Shown here piece after piece: positions 16,515 through 25,521 of a stretch of DNA of 25,870 nt (position 1 is its first letter; each line of letters opens with the position of its first letter). Made by a program: the position numbers and the translations under genes. The notes beneath the pieces were generated by a model. That model searched no databases. It was given only the letters and a program-made list of their open reading frames with translations, and was not told the DNA's origin. The stretch spans positions 1 through 25,870 of the forward strand of contig CAYZWU010000068.1 of NCBI GenBank assembly GCA_964482235.1, written 5' to 3'. Origin of the DNA: CAYZWU01 sp964482235. GTDB taxonomy: Bacteria > Planctomycetota > B15-G4 > CAYZWU01.

Positions 16515-16896
16515 GATCAGCCTCCGACAGGAACAAAGATGTTGGATTGAACGGGATAGAGCCTAGCAAAAAGAAGACCGTGCCCAATCCCTGTACTCGA
16601 GCCTGCAGGCCGAACGATTTCCTTTATGTAGTGGTTGTAGTGCGGTAGGGTAACTCAGTTTTTTTCAAGATTCAGATCCGTTGATCTGATTTCACGCGGG
16701 AGCGACCAACCTTTTGTTACGCAGGAGTAACAGAGGGTCGAGGGTGAATGCTTCTGGCCGGCCCCGAGTTCCTCACTCCGACACGAGCAGCAACAGGTTC
16801 GTGAGCGTCCAGCTGTGATGGATCGGCAGCTCGAGGTAGAGGTCGCCGAAGGCCGTGCGGTAATACCTGTTGTCCCCGCTCGGTCGAGGCGATAGA
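16515..16896. other. Spacer between divergent genes
   Basis: The right part holds the beta-helix C-terminus remnant listed separately. In the left part (16515-16770) I see no gene, no RNA gene and no convincing promoter; two divergent promoters are expected here because the flanking genes point away from each other. Confidence 0.5.
16773..16871 (-). pseudogene. Remnant of a beta-helix protein C-terminus
   Basis: About 32 codons ending in TGA at 16773 encode FGDLYLELPIHHSWT followed directly by LTNLLLLVSE. This matches both ends of the shared C-terminal domain of the three beta-helix genes to the left (compare HGDLFLEMPLL and LTNALSLFVE). The roughly 40 residues normally between them, including the QALVG motif, are missing, and no beta-helix part precedes it. 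The acyl-CoA synthetase gene starts on the other strand just beyond. It looks like a decayed fourth copy, though the match is short. Confidence 0.5.
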
Positions 16897-19386
16897 ATGC
16901 CGCGTTTTGGATGGATTCGAGAATATCCGTCCCTGATCCAAGGAGTGAAGGCCGCAGCCGTGGGCAGGCCGGGGGCCTTCGAAGAGAACGAATTCGAGGA
17001 GATGATGGAGCTCAATATCGATTTCAAGGCCATGGCCGACATTCTCCGGAGCGCCCACGGGCAGGGTCGCACAACCCTTCTCGAGGCAGAGGTTTACGAT
17101 TTTCTGGAAATCCTGGGTTCCGAGACGCCGCCCCAGACGCACCTGCTGCTGCGGAACGCCAGGCTCGACGAGAGCGACCTTTCGGCAATGAGCGGCGACA
17201 AGGTGGTGATGAAGATCGTGTCGCCCACGATCCTCCACAAGACCGAGGTGGGTGGCGTGCGGATCGTGGAGAACACCCCGAACAAGGTGCGCTCGAACTT
17301 CCGCCGCATCATCAGCGAGGTCCCGGACATGTACGCCGAGTGGATCGGCCGGAACAGGCAGGCCGCGCCGGAATCCTACGCCGGACTCGACGGCGACGCC
17401 CTCAGGAAGGCGATCAGCTCCGACATCGTCGGCGTCCTGCTTTGCCAGTACATGCCGCCCGATTCCCAGCAGTTCGGCAACGAGATGATCGTGGGCATCC
17501 GCCGCACCCGCGAGTTCGGCATGGTGATCAACGCCGGCGTGGGGGGGACGGACACGGAGCTCTTCGCCAGCCGGTTCCGCAAGAGGCAGGCCTCGGTGGC
17601 CGCCTCCACGGCCATGACGTCGGGCGAGACATTCTTCGAGCTCTTCAAGTCGACGATCTGCTACAAGAAGATGGCCGGCCTGATGCGCGGCGGGAAGCGG
17701 ATCGTCACCGACGACCAGCTGATCGAGTGCTTCTGCGCCTTCATCGACGTGGCCAACCACTTCTCGCCCATGAATCCCGAAGCCCCCTTCGTGATCGAGG
17801 AGCTCGAGATCAACCCCTTCGCCTTCACCGACTTCCTCATGGTTCCCCTCGACGGGCTCTGCACCTTCTCCGAGCCGAGCAGCCTGCCGTTGGCACGGCC
17901 GATCGACAAGATCGACCACCTGCTCCACCCCGAGACGATCGCCGTGGTGGGCGCCTCGGGCAAGGGGATGAACGTGGGCCGCACGATCCTCAGGAACATC
18001 CTGGCCTGCGGCTATGACAAGGACAAGGTCTTCGTCCTGAAAGCCGGCGGCGGCGAGATCGACGGCGTCCGCTGCGTGGAGAGTCACCAGGAAGCGGGCG
18101 GGAAGTTCGATCTTCTCGTCGTTGCCGTGGGCGCCGAGCAGGTCCCGGCCATGGTGGACCGCATCGTGGACGAGGATGCGGCCAACTCGGTGCTGCTCAT
18201 TCCCGGCGGTCTCGGCGAGACCAAGGGGTCCGAGGGGAAGCAGAAGGCGATCAAGGAGAAGATCAACAACGCGCACCTGGCCGGCGAGGGGCCGGTCTTC
18301 GTGGGCGGCAACTGCCTCGGGATCCTTTCTCACCCCGGCGGCTACGACACGCTCTTCATCCCCGAGGAGAAGCTGCCCAAGTCGCACGGCGAGCACACGC
18401 GGCGGACCGCCCTGATCAGCCAGAGCGGGGCGTACATGATCACGCGGATGAGCCGCCTTCCCTCCATGGATCCGGCCTACGCCCTGTCGATCGGCAACCA
18501 GGTCGACCTCACGGCCGGCGACCTCCTCCGCTACCTCAACCGGCAAACCTTCCTCGACATCATCGCCGTCTACATCGAGGGCTTCCAGGATCTCGACGGC
18601 CTCGCCTTCGCCGAGGCGGTGCGCGAGTCCGTGGCCATGGGCAAGGACGTGATCTTCTACAAGGCCGGGCGGACGCCCGAGGGGAAGACCGCCACGTCGG
18701 GGCACACGGCGTCGCTGGCCGGCGACTACACCGTTTGCGAGGCCTGCATCCGCGAGGCCGGGGCCATGGTGGCCCGCACCTTCACCGAGTTCGAGGAGCT
18801 CTACAAGCTGGCCGCGAGCCTCCACGACATCGACTTCAAGGGGTCGCGCCTCGCCGCCATCTCGAACGCCGGCTTCGAGTCCGTCGGCATGGCGGACAAC
18901 ATCATGGACGACGACTACCGACTGTCGCTGCCCCAGTTCACGGCCGGGACAACGGCCAAGCTCGAGGATGCCCTCGAGAAGGCGCGCCTCAGAACTCTGG
19001 TCGACGTGAAGAATCCCATGGACATCAATCCCCTGGCGTCCGATGACACCTACGAAGCTGTCGTGGACGCCGTTCTGAACGATCCGGGCATCGACATGCT
19101 GGTGCTCTGCGTCGTTCCCCTGTCGCCGGCGCTGATCACGTCGCCCGGAGGGATGGACAAGAGCATCGCGTCCCGGCTCCCGCCGCTGATGAAGAAGTAC
19201 GGCAAGCCCGTGGTGGCGGTCATGGATTCGGGCAAGCTTTTCGATCCCCTCACCGAGGCGCTGGAGGAGGCCGGCGTGGTGACCTTCCGCTCATCGGACC
19301 GGGCGATCTGGACCCTGGGACGTTACGTGGAGGCGCGGTTTCACGCCTGGCCGCTTCGCAAGGCGAGGAGGAGCAACGAATCATGA
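16897..19386 (+). CDS. ADP-forming acyl-CoA synthetase (acetate-CoA ligase family), ATP-grasp domain first
   Basis: 829 residues from the ATG at 16897 (GAGG 7 nt upstream). The family-like beginning MELNIDFKAMADILRSAHGQ suggests 17005 as an alternative start, and the frame is open back to 16870. The family makes acyl-CoA from acid, ATP and CoA, or runs in reverse to harvest ATP. Order of domains: ATP-grasp (about 45-300, with KIVSPTILHKTEVGGVRI and EELEINPF), CoA-binding Rossmann domain (about 340-470, AVVGASGKGMNVG), succinyl-CoA-ligase-like domain (about 480-650, ALISQSGAYMITRMS), then a second ligase subdomain. The phospho-acceptor histidine is in SGHTASLAGD, codon at 18703. Canonical archaeal-type enzymes have the ATP-grasp part last, so this is the permuted arrangement. 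The stop overlaps the HD gene by ATGA. Substrate unknown. Confidence 0.87.
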   Translation: MPRFGWIREYPSLIQGVKAAAVGRPGAFEENEFEEMMELNIDFKAMADILRSAHGQGRTTLLEAEVYDFLEILGSETPPQTHLLLRNARLDESDLSAMSGDKVVMKIVSPTILHKTEVGGVRIVENTPNKVRSNFRRIISEVPDMYAEWIGRNRQAAPESYAGLDGDALRKAISSDIVGVLLCQYMPPDSQQFGNEMIVGIRRTREFGMVINAGVGGTDTELFASRFRKRQASVAASTAMTSGETFFELFKSTICYKKMAGLMRGGKRIVTDDQLIECFCAFIDVANHFSPMNPEAPFVIEELEINPFAFTDFLMVPLDGLCTFSEPSSLPLARPIDKIDHLLHPETIAVVGASGKGMNVGRTILRNILACGYDKDKVFVLKAGGGEIDGVRCVESHQEAGGKFDLLVVAVGAEQVPAMVDRIVDEDAANSVLLIPGGLGETKGSEGKQKAIKEKINNAHLAGEGPVFVGGNCLGILSHPGGYDTLFIPEEKLPKSHGEHTRRTALISQSGAYMITRMSRLPSMDPAYALSIGNQVDLTAGDLLRYLNRQTFLDIIAVYIEGFQDLDGLAFAEAVRESVAMGKDVIFYKAGRTPEGKTATSGHTASLAGDYTVCEACIREAGAMVARTFTEFEELYKLAASLHDIDFKGSRLAAISNAGFESVGMADNIMDDDYRLSLPQFTAGTTAKLEDALEKARLRTLVDVKNPMDINPLASDDTYEAVVDAVLNDPGIDMLVLCVVPLSPALITSPGGMDKSIASRLPPLMKKYGKPVVAVMDSGKLFDPLTEALEEAGVVTFRSSDRAIWTLGRYVEARFHAWPLRKARRSNES

Positions 19387-19907
19387 GCCCTTCGATCGAG
19401 GAGAACGCCTGGCAGAGAGCGGCTTCCTTCGCCGCCCGCTTCCACGGCTCGCAGATGCGCAAGGACGGGAAGACGCCCTACATCGCCCACCCCTATCGCG
19501 TGGCCATGATGGTGCGCCATTTCTTCGGCATCGACGACGAGACGGTGCTCGTCGCCGCCCTGCTGCACGACGTGATCGAGGACACGACGGCCGACTTCGA
19601 CGATCTCCTCGCCGAGTTCGGCGACGAGGTGGCCGGGATCGTGGCCGTGCTCAGCAAGGACAAGCGCAAGGTCGAGCCGGAGCGAGAGACGGAGTATCTC
19701 CAGCAGCTGGCCAAGGCGTCGTGGAAGGCGAAGATCATCAAGCTGGCCGATGCCTACGACAATGTCTGCGATTCGCGGACCGATGAGATGGCGGCCAAGG
19801 CGGTCGGCAAGGCCCGTCTCGTGGTGGACGCGTGCCGCAGGCAGAGGGAGCTGGCCGGTGCGGTGGAGCACCTCGAGGAGCTGTTCCGTTTCTCTGATGT
19901 CGATTGA
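19383..19907 (+). CDS. Small HD-domain hydrolase, RelA/SpoT hydrolase-like (MESH1-type)
   Basis: 174 residues. Contains a full HD metal site of the (p)ppGpp-hydrolase type: His21 in FHGSQMRKDG, His36 in PYIAHP, His62-Asp63 in AALLHDVIEDT, Glu66-Asp67, and Asp/Asn in KLADAYDNV. No synthetase, TGS or ACT domain follows, so this is a stand-alone hydrolase, like MESH1/small alarmone hydrolases, which remove the 3'-pyrophosphate of (p)ppGpp or act on related nucleotides. It overlaps the acyl-CoA synthetase gene by 4 nt (ATGA) and ends 18 nt before the glycosyltransferase, so all three are probably co-transcribed. The true substrate may differ, because many RelA/SpoT-like HD proteins are uncharacterised. 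Confidence 0.85.
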   Translation: MSPSIEENAWQRAASFAARFHGSQMRKDGKTPYIAHPYRVAMMVRHFFGIDDETVLVAALLHDVIEDTTADFDDLLAEFGDEVAGIVAVLSKDKRKVEPERETEYLQQLAKASWKAKIIKLADAYDNVCDSRTDEMAAKAVGKARLVVDACRRQRELAGAVEHLEELFRFSDVD

Positions 19908-19925
19908 TCGTAGACGTCCGGAAAG

Positions 19926-21242
19926 ATGAAAATCCTTCATATCACTGCAGGCACAGGCAGCTTCCACTGCGGCACGTGCATGCGGGACAACGCCCTGGTT
20001 GCCGCGCTGCGCCGGCGGGGCTGCGAGGCTTCGCTCCTTCCGCTCTACCTGCCCATGATGCTCGATGAAGCGGACGAGACGGACTGCCCCCTGTTCTTCG
20101 GAGGCATCAACACCTTTCTCCAGGAAAAGAGCGGCTTCTTCCGCCATACGCCGCGCTGGTTCGATTCTCTCCTGGACAGGAAAGCCCTGCTGAACTGGTC
20201 GGCCCAATTCCAGCACATGACCCGGCCCATCGACCTCGGCGTTTTGACCCTCGGCATGCTGAAGGCGGAAGAGGGTCATCAGGCCAAGGAGCTGCGCCGC
20301 TTGACCCGCTGGTTGAAAGATCAACCTCCCCATGACGCGATATGCCTCTCCAACCTTCTCCTGGCAGGGATGGCCCGGCAGTTGAAGGCAGAGCTGAAGA
20401 TTCCCGTTATCTGCACCATGCAAGGCGAGGACACCTTCCTGGATGATCTACCGGAAGAATACGGAAAGGAAGCCTGGGCCCTGCTGGCAAAGCGGTGCGA
20501 GGACTGCGATGCCTTCATCGCCGTGAGCCGTTATTACGAGGAGGTGATGACGCACCGCCTATCGCTGCCCGGTGACCGGGTTCACACCGTTCACAACGGC
20601 ATTTCGATCCGCGGCTACGAACCTGCCTCGACGCCGCCTTCCCGGAAAACGGTGGGATACCTGGCGCGGTTCTGCCCTCCGAAAGGTCTCCATCTGCTGG
20701 TGGACGCCTACATCGAGCTGAGACGGCAGGGCGTTCATGACGATCTGGATCTGCTTCTCGTGGGGAGCTGCACGAGAGGAGACAGATCCTACCTGCAGGA
20801 ACAGGAGGGCAAGCTGCGAAGGGCGGGCTTGCTCGACCAGGTCCGGATCCACGCCAATGTCGGCCTTCATGAGAAGCAGGAGCTGCTGCGCCGCATGACC
20901 CTGCTCTCCGTGCCTGCCTGCTACGGCGAAGCCTTCGGCCTTTATCTCCTGGAGGCGCTTGCCAGCAATGTGCCGGTCGTTCAGCCGAGGCGGGGAGCCT
21001 TCGAGGAGATCGTGAAGGCCACGGGCGGCGGGTGGCTCTACGACGTGGATGACAAACGCTGCGAGGCTGCTCTTCTGGCAGAGTGCCTGGACAGGGCCCT
21101 GAAGGATGAGGGCGAACGAAGGAAACGAGCCGGGCAGGGACGCCGGGCCGTGGTCGAGCGGTTCAGCATCGAAACCATGGCTGCCTCTGTGTCAGCAGTC
21201 TATGACCAGGTGATCGAAGCCTCCCGGAAATCGAATCAGTGA
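19926..21242 (+). CDS. GT4-family glycosyltransferase
   Basis: 438 residues, GT-B fold. The N-terminal domain begins MKILHITAGTGSFHCGTCMRDN, with a Gly-rich first loop, and the C-terminal donor domain begins after AVSRYYEE. Signature elements are TVHNGIS, VGYLARFCPPKGLHLLVDAY and the EX7E motif in YGEAFGLYLLEALASNVPVV, whose two glutamates bind the sugar nucleotide. It would transfer a sugar from a nucleotide donor to a cell-envelope or small-molecule acceptor; donor and acceptor cannot be told. A GGAAAG sequence lies directly before the ATG. It is the last gene of the plus-strand run and is convergent with the PQQ-like gene, 126 nt away. Confidence 0.88.
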   Translation: MKILHITAGTGSFHCGTCMRDNALVAALRRRGCEASLLPLYLPMMLDEADETDCPLFFGGINTFLQEKSGFFRHTPRWFDSLLDRKALLNWSAQFQHMTRPIDLGVLTLGMLKAEEGHQAKELRRLTRWLKDQPPHDAICLSNLLLAGMARQLKAELKIPVICTMQGEDTFLDDLPEEYGKEAWALLAKRCEDCDAFIAVSRYYEEVMTHRLSLPGDRVHTVHNGISIRGYEPASTPPSRKTVGYLARFCPPKGLHLLVDAYIELRRQGVHDDLDLLLVGSCTRGDRSYLQEQEGKLRRAGLLDQVRIHANVGLHEKQELLRRMTLLSVPACYGEAFGLYLLEALASNVPVVQPRRGAFEEIVKATGGGWLYDVDDKRCEAALLAECLDRALKDEGERRKRAGQGRRAVVERFSIETMAASVSAVYDQVIEASRKSNQ

Positions 21243-21368
21243 CCTGGTGCGCCGTCCGCCTCCGAAGAGGTGCAATATCAGGACCAAAATACGACATATC
21301 GTAAAATGGTCCGGTCTGTTTTCCGAAGGTGCTGCTTTCTAGCCGTATGTCCCGGGAGGCCGTACCTG

Positions 21369-22724
21369 CTAATCGCTCTCCTTCCCGATCGCCACCAGGT
21401 TGTTCCGCGTGCGGAAGTAGAGCACGCCCTCGGAGACGGCCGGCGATGCCATGCAGGTCTCCTTCATGTCGTTCTTCCCCAGCACCTCGAACTCCGGCCC
21501 GGCTTTCAGGACATAGATGTCGCCCTTTTCCCCGGGGCAGTAGATCTTGCCGTCGGCGGCAACGGGGGAGGCGGAGAATGACGGCCGCCTCCCCACCTTC
21601 TTCCGGTAGATCACCTCGCCCGTTTTCGCCTTGTAGCAGGTCACGTTGCCTGTATCGGAGCAGCAGTAGAGGTAGTCGCCGTAGATGACGGGCGTGGGAA
21701 TGTAGTTTCCCCCTCTCCGGATGCTCCAGGGGATGAACTTGTTGGTGGTGGATTCTCCTTCGAGGGAGATGTCCCCCTTGGCCGACGTCTTGATCACGTA
21801 GATGGGTGACAGGCGGCCGTGGGCATTGGTGATGTAGATCAGGTCGAAGGCCGTGAGCGGAGTCGGCACGGGCACATCCCCCCCGCCTCTCATCTTCCAG
21901 ATCTCCTTGCCGGTTTCGATGTCGTAGCTGCCGATGTGCTTGTAGCCGTTGGCAACGATCTGGGGATGCTTCCCCCCGCACACCGTGGGCGTGCTCCACG
22001 TGGGGTCTTCGTCCCTCAGGGTCTTCCAGATCTCCCTGCCGTCCTTGAAGTCGATGGCCACGATGTACGACTGGCCCTGCTGGTCGCACTGGAGGATGAT
22101 CTTCTCCTCGTGGAGAATGGGGGAGGCGCCGCTTCCCCACTGGTACTGCGGAGCTCCGGGCGCTCCCTGATCGATGACGCCCATGTTCTTGGACCAGACC
22201 TCGGTCCCCTCCATGTCGAAGCAGTAGAGCCCCTCGGAGGCGAAGAACGCGATGACGCACATTCCGTTGGTGCAGGGCGTGGCGCTGGCGTGCGATGCCT
22301 TGGGATGGCGCTTGATCTTCGGTTTGCCCTCGTAGCAGGTCCGCTCCCACTCCACCTCGCCGCTCTTCTTGTCGATGCAGTAGAGATGCCAGGAGAACTC
22401 GCCGTCCTCGGGCTCCGGATCGCCGGAGCCGTAGAGTCCCACCTTCAGGTTCTGCTTGCCCTTGCTGTAGATGGCCGTGGTGATGAAGATCCGGTCGCCC
22501 CAGACGATGGGGGAGGAGTGGCCGAGTCCCGGAATGGGCGTCACCCAGAGGATGTTCTCCTCGGTTTCCATGTCCCACTCCGCCACAGTTGGAAAGCCGT
22601 CGGCCACACCCTCTGCGTTGTGACCCCGGAATGCAGGCCAGTTCTCGTCCGCCCGGAGGTCCGTTGTCCAGAGTCCCAGCAGACAGATCACGATGAGGCA
22701 CCCTCTTGTCGGCATGGAATTCAT
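21369..22724 (-). CDS. Exported PQQ-like beta-propeller protein
   Basis: 451 residues from the ATG at 22724. That start has GGGAG 7 nt upstream and begins a signal peptide (CLIVICLLGLWTTDLRA); an upstream ATG at 22754 overlaps the gene before it and is less likely. The mature protein starts NWPAFRGHNAEGVADG, the typical lead of PQQ-binding-like propellers common in Planctomycetota and relatives. Blade repeats then have the form SSPIVWGDRIFITTA, YCIDKKSGEVEW and CYKAKTGEVIYRK, where A/W-rich outer strands stack. No PQQ-dehydrogenase catalytic Glu/Asp-Cys-Cys signature is evident, so it is probably a structural or binding propeller (BamB/YncE-like), not an alcohol dehydrogenase. It starts 26 nt after its relative and is likely co-transcribed with it. 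Confidence 0.87.
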   Translation of the reverse strand: MNSMPTRGCLIVICLLGLWTTDLRADENWPAFRGHNAEGVADGFPTVAEWDMETEENILWVTPIPGLGHSSPIVWGDRIFITTAIYSKGKQNLKVGLYGSGDPEPEDGEFSWHLYCIDKKSGEVEWERTCYEGKPKIKRHPKASHASATPCTNGMCVIAFFASEGLYCFDMEGTEVWSKNMGVIDQGAPGAPQYQWGSGASPILHEEKIILQCDQQGQSYIVAIDFKDGREIWKTLRDEDPTWSTPTVCGGKHPQIVANGYKHIGSYDIETGKEIWKMRGGGDVPVPTPLTAFDLIYITNAHGRLSPIYVIKTSAKGDISLEGESTTNKFIPWSIRRGGNYIPTPVIYGDYLYCCSDTGNVTCYKAKTGEVIYRKKVGRRPSFSASPVAADGKIYCPGEKGDIYVLKAGPEFEVLGKNDMKETCMASPAVSEGVLYFRTRNNLVAIGKESD

Positions 22725-22750
22725 GGTCTGACTCCCTTGTTTTAAAGTTG

Positions 22751-24121
22751 TCACTCTTCACCCACGCAGAAGAGCGATCGCTCTCCACGGATATAGATAC
22801 GATCGTTCACGAAAGCGGGCGAGCAGGAGGTGGATTCGCCCAGCTCGGCGCGGCCGATCTCCTTGAACTTTCGCTCCGGCGCCACGATGAACATGGTCCC
22901 CTCCGAACCGAGGAGGTAGAGCTTGTCGCCCACGAGCGTCGGCGACGACTGGAACTCGGAGTCGAACTCGTGCTCCCAGATCACCTGGCCGCTCTCCACG
23001 TCGCAGCTGGTGAGCAGACCGCTGCCGAGCAGGTAGAGGAGCTCGTCGCCGGCCACGGGGCTGGCCACATCCGGGATGTTGCCATCCCTGACCCAGGCGA
23101 TGTGCGTTTCCGTGACATCGCCCGTCCCGTCGACGCGGATGGCGCACATGTCGTAGTTGGGTACGAGCGCGAAGACCATTCCATTCGAGTAGGCCGGGGA
23201 AGGCGCCATGTCCACGCCTTCCATGTGGACCTTCCAGAGCTCCTTGCCCGAGGCTGGATCGTAGGCGATGTACCAGGGGCTGCCGAGTGTGACCAGCTGG
23301 GGGCCTGCCGGCCCTTCGATCACGATGGGCGATGTCCAGGAGTCGACAACGGGGCGGTCCTTCTCCCAGGCAACGGTGCCGTCCTCTCCTCGAAAGGCGT
23401 AGAGCTTGGATATGAAGGAGTCTTCGTCCATCGCGGCTTGGTCGTACTGCACGAGGAGCAGGTTTCCGTGCATGGCCAGCGATGAGGCGTAGCCATAGAG
23501 GCTCACCGGCACGCCGAGGTGCCGGGACCAGACGCGGTTGCCGTTGAAATCGTAGGCCTCCAGGTCTCCGTTGGCGAAGATGGCGTAGGCGTGCTGTCCG
23601 TCGAGCGCCATGGTCGAGGCGGCTCCCACGGCCCCATCGAAGAGGTTCTCCGGCGGTCTGAAATCAGGAGCCCGCTCGAGCGCTACCTTTCGCTGCCAGA
23701 GAAGATCCCCGGTTTCGGCGTTGTAGCAGTAGACATGGCCGCGATGATCTTCGTTGTCGTAGCCCGTGATGAAGATCCTGTCGCCCCCGACGACGGGCGA
23801 GCTGTGTCCGGGGAGCGGCACGGTGCTCTTCCACAGGATGTTTTCCATCTTTTCCGGTGCGCCGTTCCAGGCCACGGGCGTGTTCCGGTCCGTGGAGACG
23901 CCGAGTCCTCCGGGGCCGCGGAAGCGGGGCCAGGCGGCAGCAGGCTCTTGTGCTGCAGGCGGCTCGTCGAGAGATGTGGATTCCCGGTCGCCCTGCCCGG
24001 GTTGTCCGTTGCAGCCGGCGAGGACCAGGCAAAGCAGCAGAATGCATCCAATCCCGGTCGTTCCGGAAGCCGGGGCGCGACGGATCCGAGAAGTGGATAG
24101 AGATACTTCAGAAGCAACCAA
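22751..24121 (-). CDS. PQQ-like beta-propeller lipoprotein
   Basis: 456 residues from a TTG at 24121; GGAGG lies 12 nt upstream, which is long, and no better in-frame start precedes the signal. A lipoprotein signal ends LLLCLVLAGC, so Cys37 would be lipidated. A Gly/Gln/Pro-rich linker follows, then WPRFRGPGGLGVSTD and the same blade plan as the next gene: HSSPVVGGDRIFITG, YCYNAETGDLLWQRK, YAFRGEDGTVAWEK. The two proteins are related but far from identical. As a lipoprotein it is probably held at the outer or inner membrane, while its partner is free in the periplasm. First gene of a two-gene operon with the 21369-22724 gene. Confidence 0.87.
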   Translation of the reverse strand: MVASEVSLSTSRIRRAPASGTTGIGCILLLCLVLAGCNGQPGQGDRESTSLDEPPAAQEPAAAWPRFRGPGGLGVSTDRNTPVAWNGAPEKMENILWKSTVPLPGHSSPVVGGDRIFITGYDNEDHRGHVYCYNAETGDLLWQRKVALERAPDFRPPENLFDGAVGAASTMALDGQHAYAIFANGDLEAYDFNGNRVWSRHLGVPVSLYGYASSLAMHGNLLLVQYDQAAMDEDSFISKLYAFRGEDGTVAWEKDRPVVDSWTSPIVIEGPAGPQLVTLGSPWYIAYDPASGKELWKVHMEGVDMAPSPAYSNGMVFALVPNYDMCAIRVDGTGDVTETHIAWVRDGNIPDVASPVAGDELLYLLGSGLLTSCDVESGQVIWEHEFDSEFQSSPTLVGDKLYLLGSEGTMFIVAPERKFKEIGRAELGESTSCSPAFVNDRIYIRGERSLFCVGEE

Positions 24122-24270
24122 GTGCGATGGATTCCTCCGGGAGTGGGTGCCCAGTCGCTGGAACTGTCTCAGTATGATTAATCGAGTCGGGAATTTCCAG
24201 CGGAAGAACAGGATATGAAGAACAGGATACCTTCATTACACCGTGCCCCGCACGAGCAAACGCACCCGGA

Positions 24271-25521
24271 CTAAGTCTCCCGCCTGAACCACTTCCAGAG
24301 GGGAACGAAACGGATCTTGCCCCGCAGATCGCGCCACCTTGCGTCTTCATCCCGTTCAACGTTTTCCGTGAGAATCAACAGGTTGTCGCAGTTCAGGGCT
24401 CTTGATGCCTTGAGGAGCGCTCGAATCTCCCGATCTCTTGTCTTCGGGTCTTTTGTGTCGACGCAGACCTGGATCAGCTCGGTAATTTTGAGTCCCCGCT
24501 TGATTACAAAGTCCACTTCTTCCTGCTGCGGACTCTTCCAGAAGTAGAATTCGAGGCCACCATCCAGCTGGACCTTGCGGAGATCTACGGCCACGAGATT
24601 CTCGTAGAACTTACCGAGATCGGGACTGAAACGAAACGAGGTCGAGGTGACGAGACCGTTGTCCGTGCAATAGATCTTGCGATTGGTACCGACCTGACTT
24701 CGAATCTTGTACGAGAAGCGGCGGACCGAGAAGAACAGAAGAGCTTCCTCCAGGTGGCGCAGGTATTTGTCCACGGTATGGACACTCTTGAAGTGAGTCA
24801 ATTTTTTCAGTCTGTTGAGCGAGTACTCCTGGGCGACATTTGACATGAGGTAGGTGGCCAGGTCCTCGAGCCCCTGGGGAGAGCGGATATGGTGTCGCAC
24901 AACGATATCCTTGTAGAGGGTCGAGCGCAGCAAGGTTGACAGGTAGTCACGCCGGTCGAGATTCTTGAGCATCGGCTCAGGGTAGCCCCCATCCTCCGAG
25001 TAGCGGCGAAGGGCTTCCATCTTCTCGATCGCTGTCAATTCCTCACCGATCGTCCGAAGGTATTCTGTGAAGGAAAAGGTGAACAGAACGATTTGCACGT
25101 GGCGGCCGGTCAAGTGAGTGGCAAGTTCCGAGCTCAGCAGATGTGCATTGCTTCCCGTTATCGTCAGATCGTACCCCTGGCGCTGCAGGCGATTGGCGAA
25201 GAGCTCCCAGTCCGGCAGATTCTGGACTTCGTCGAGAAGAAGACGCTTCGGTTTTTCATAAAGAGAATCGAGGGCAGCGACCAGTTCATCATAGTCGTCT
25301 ATCTTCGCCAGCCTTTCGTCATCGAAATTCACGTACCCGAATCGCCCGAGTCGAGAAATCTGCTGCATGGCAAAGAACGACTTTCCTGCTCTTCGAGGAC
25401 CGATGATGACCTTGATCAGGTCGTTTGTCAGTTTCCTTTCGCTCACATCGCGCTCGACATATCGCTCTTTGAGGCGGTTGGCGAGCTCTCTTTTCTGAAG
25501 TAGCAAAACGTCGCGAAGCAT
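24271..25521 (-). CDS. DUF4143-type AAA ATPase
   Basis: 416 residues from the ATG at 25521, preceded by GGAG 7 nt upstream; an in-frame ATG at 25569 has no such site. The N-terminal AAA part has Walker A GPRRAGKS (41-48) and Walker B RLLLDEVQN with Asp97-Glu98. An ITGSNAHLLSSEL sensor-like segment and an ERYVERDV lead also fit the family. A winged-helix-like middle and the C-terminal DUF4143 nuclease-like fold follow, with FYFWKSPQQEEVDFVIKRG containing the conserved VDF-type strand. Members are widespread, patchily distributed and functionally unproven. The gene and its flanks look less GC-rich than the rest of the window, and a tRNA fragment lies about 260 nt beyond its start, so it is probably accessory DNA. 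Confidence 0.87.
   Translation of the reverse strand: MLRDVLLLQKRELANRLKERYVERDVSERKLTNDLIKVIIGPRRAGKSFFAMQQISRLGRFGYVNFDDERLAKIDDYDELVAALDSLYEKPKRLLLDEVQNLPDWELFANRLQRQGYDLTITGSNAHLLSSELATHLTGRHVQIVLFTFSFTEYLRTIGEELTAIEKMEALRRYSEDGGYPEPMLKNLDRRDYLSTLLRSTLYKDIVVRHHIRSPQGLEDLATYLMSNVAQEYSLNRLKKLTHFKSVHTVDKYLRHLEEALLFFSVRRFSYKIRSQVGTNRKIYCTDNGLVTSTSFRFSPDLGKFYENLVAVDLRKVQLDGGLEFYFWKSPQQEEVDFVIKRGLKITELIQVCVDTKDPKTRDREIRALLKASRALNCDNLLILTENVERDEDARWRDLRGKIRFVPLWKWFRRET

Noticed and set aside
16717..18825. 702-residue open frame antisense to the acyl-CoA synthetase
   Set aside because: It is His/Asp/Gly/Val-rich shadow translation with no family features; the plus strand has clear catalytic motifs.
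24242..24254. CGTGC-CCC-GCACG hairpin as terminator of the ATPase gene
   Set aside because: The stem is only 5 bp and no T-run follows on the minus strand.
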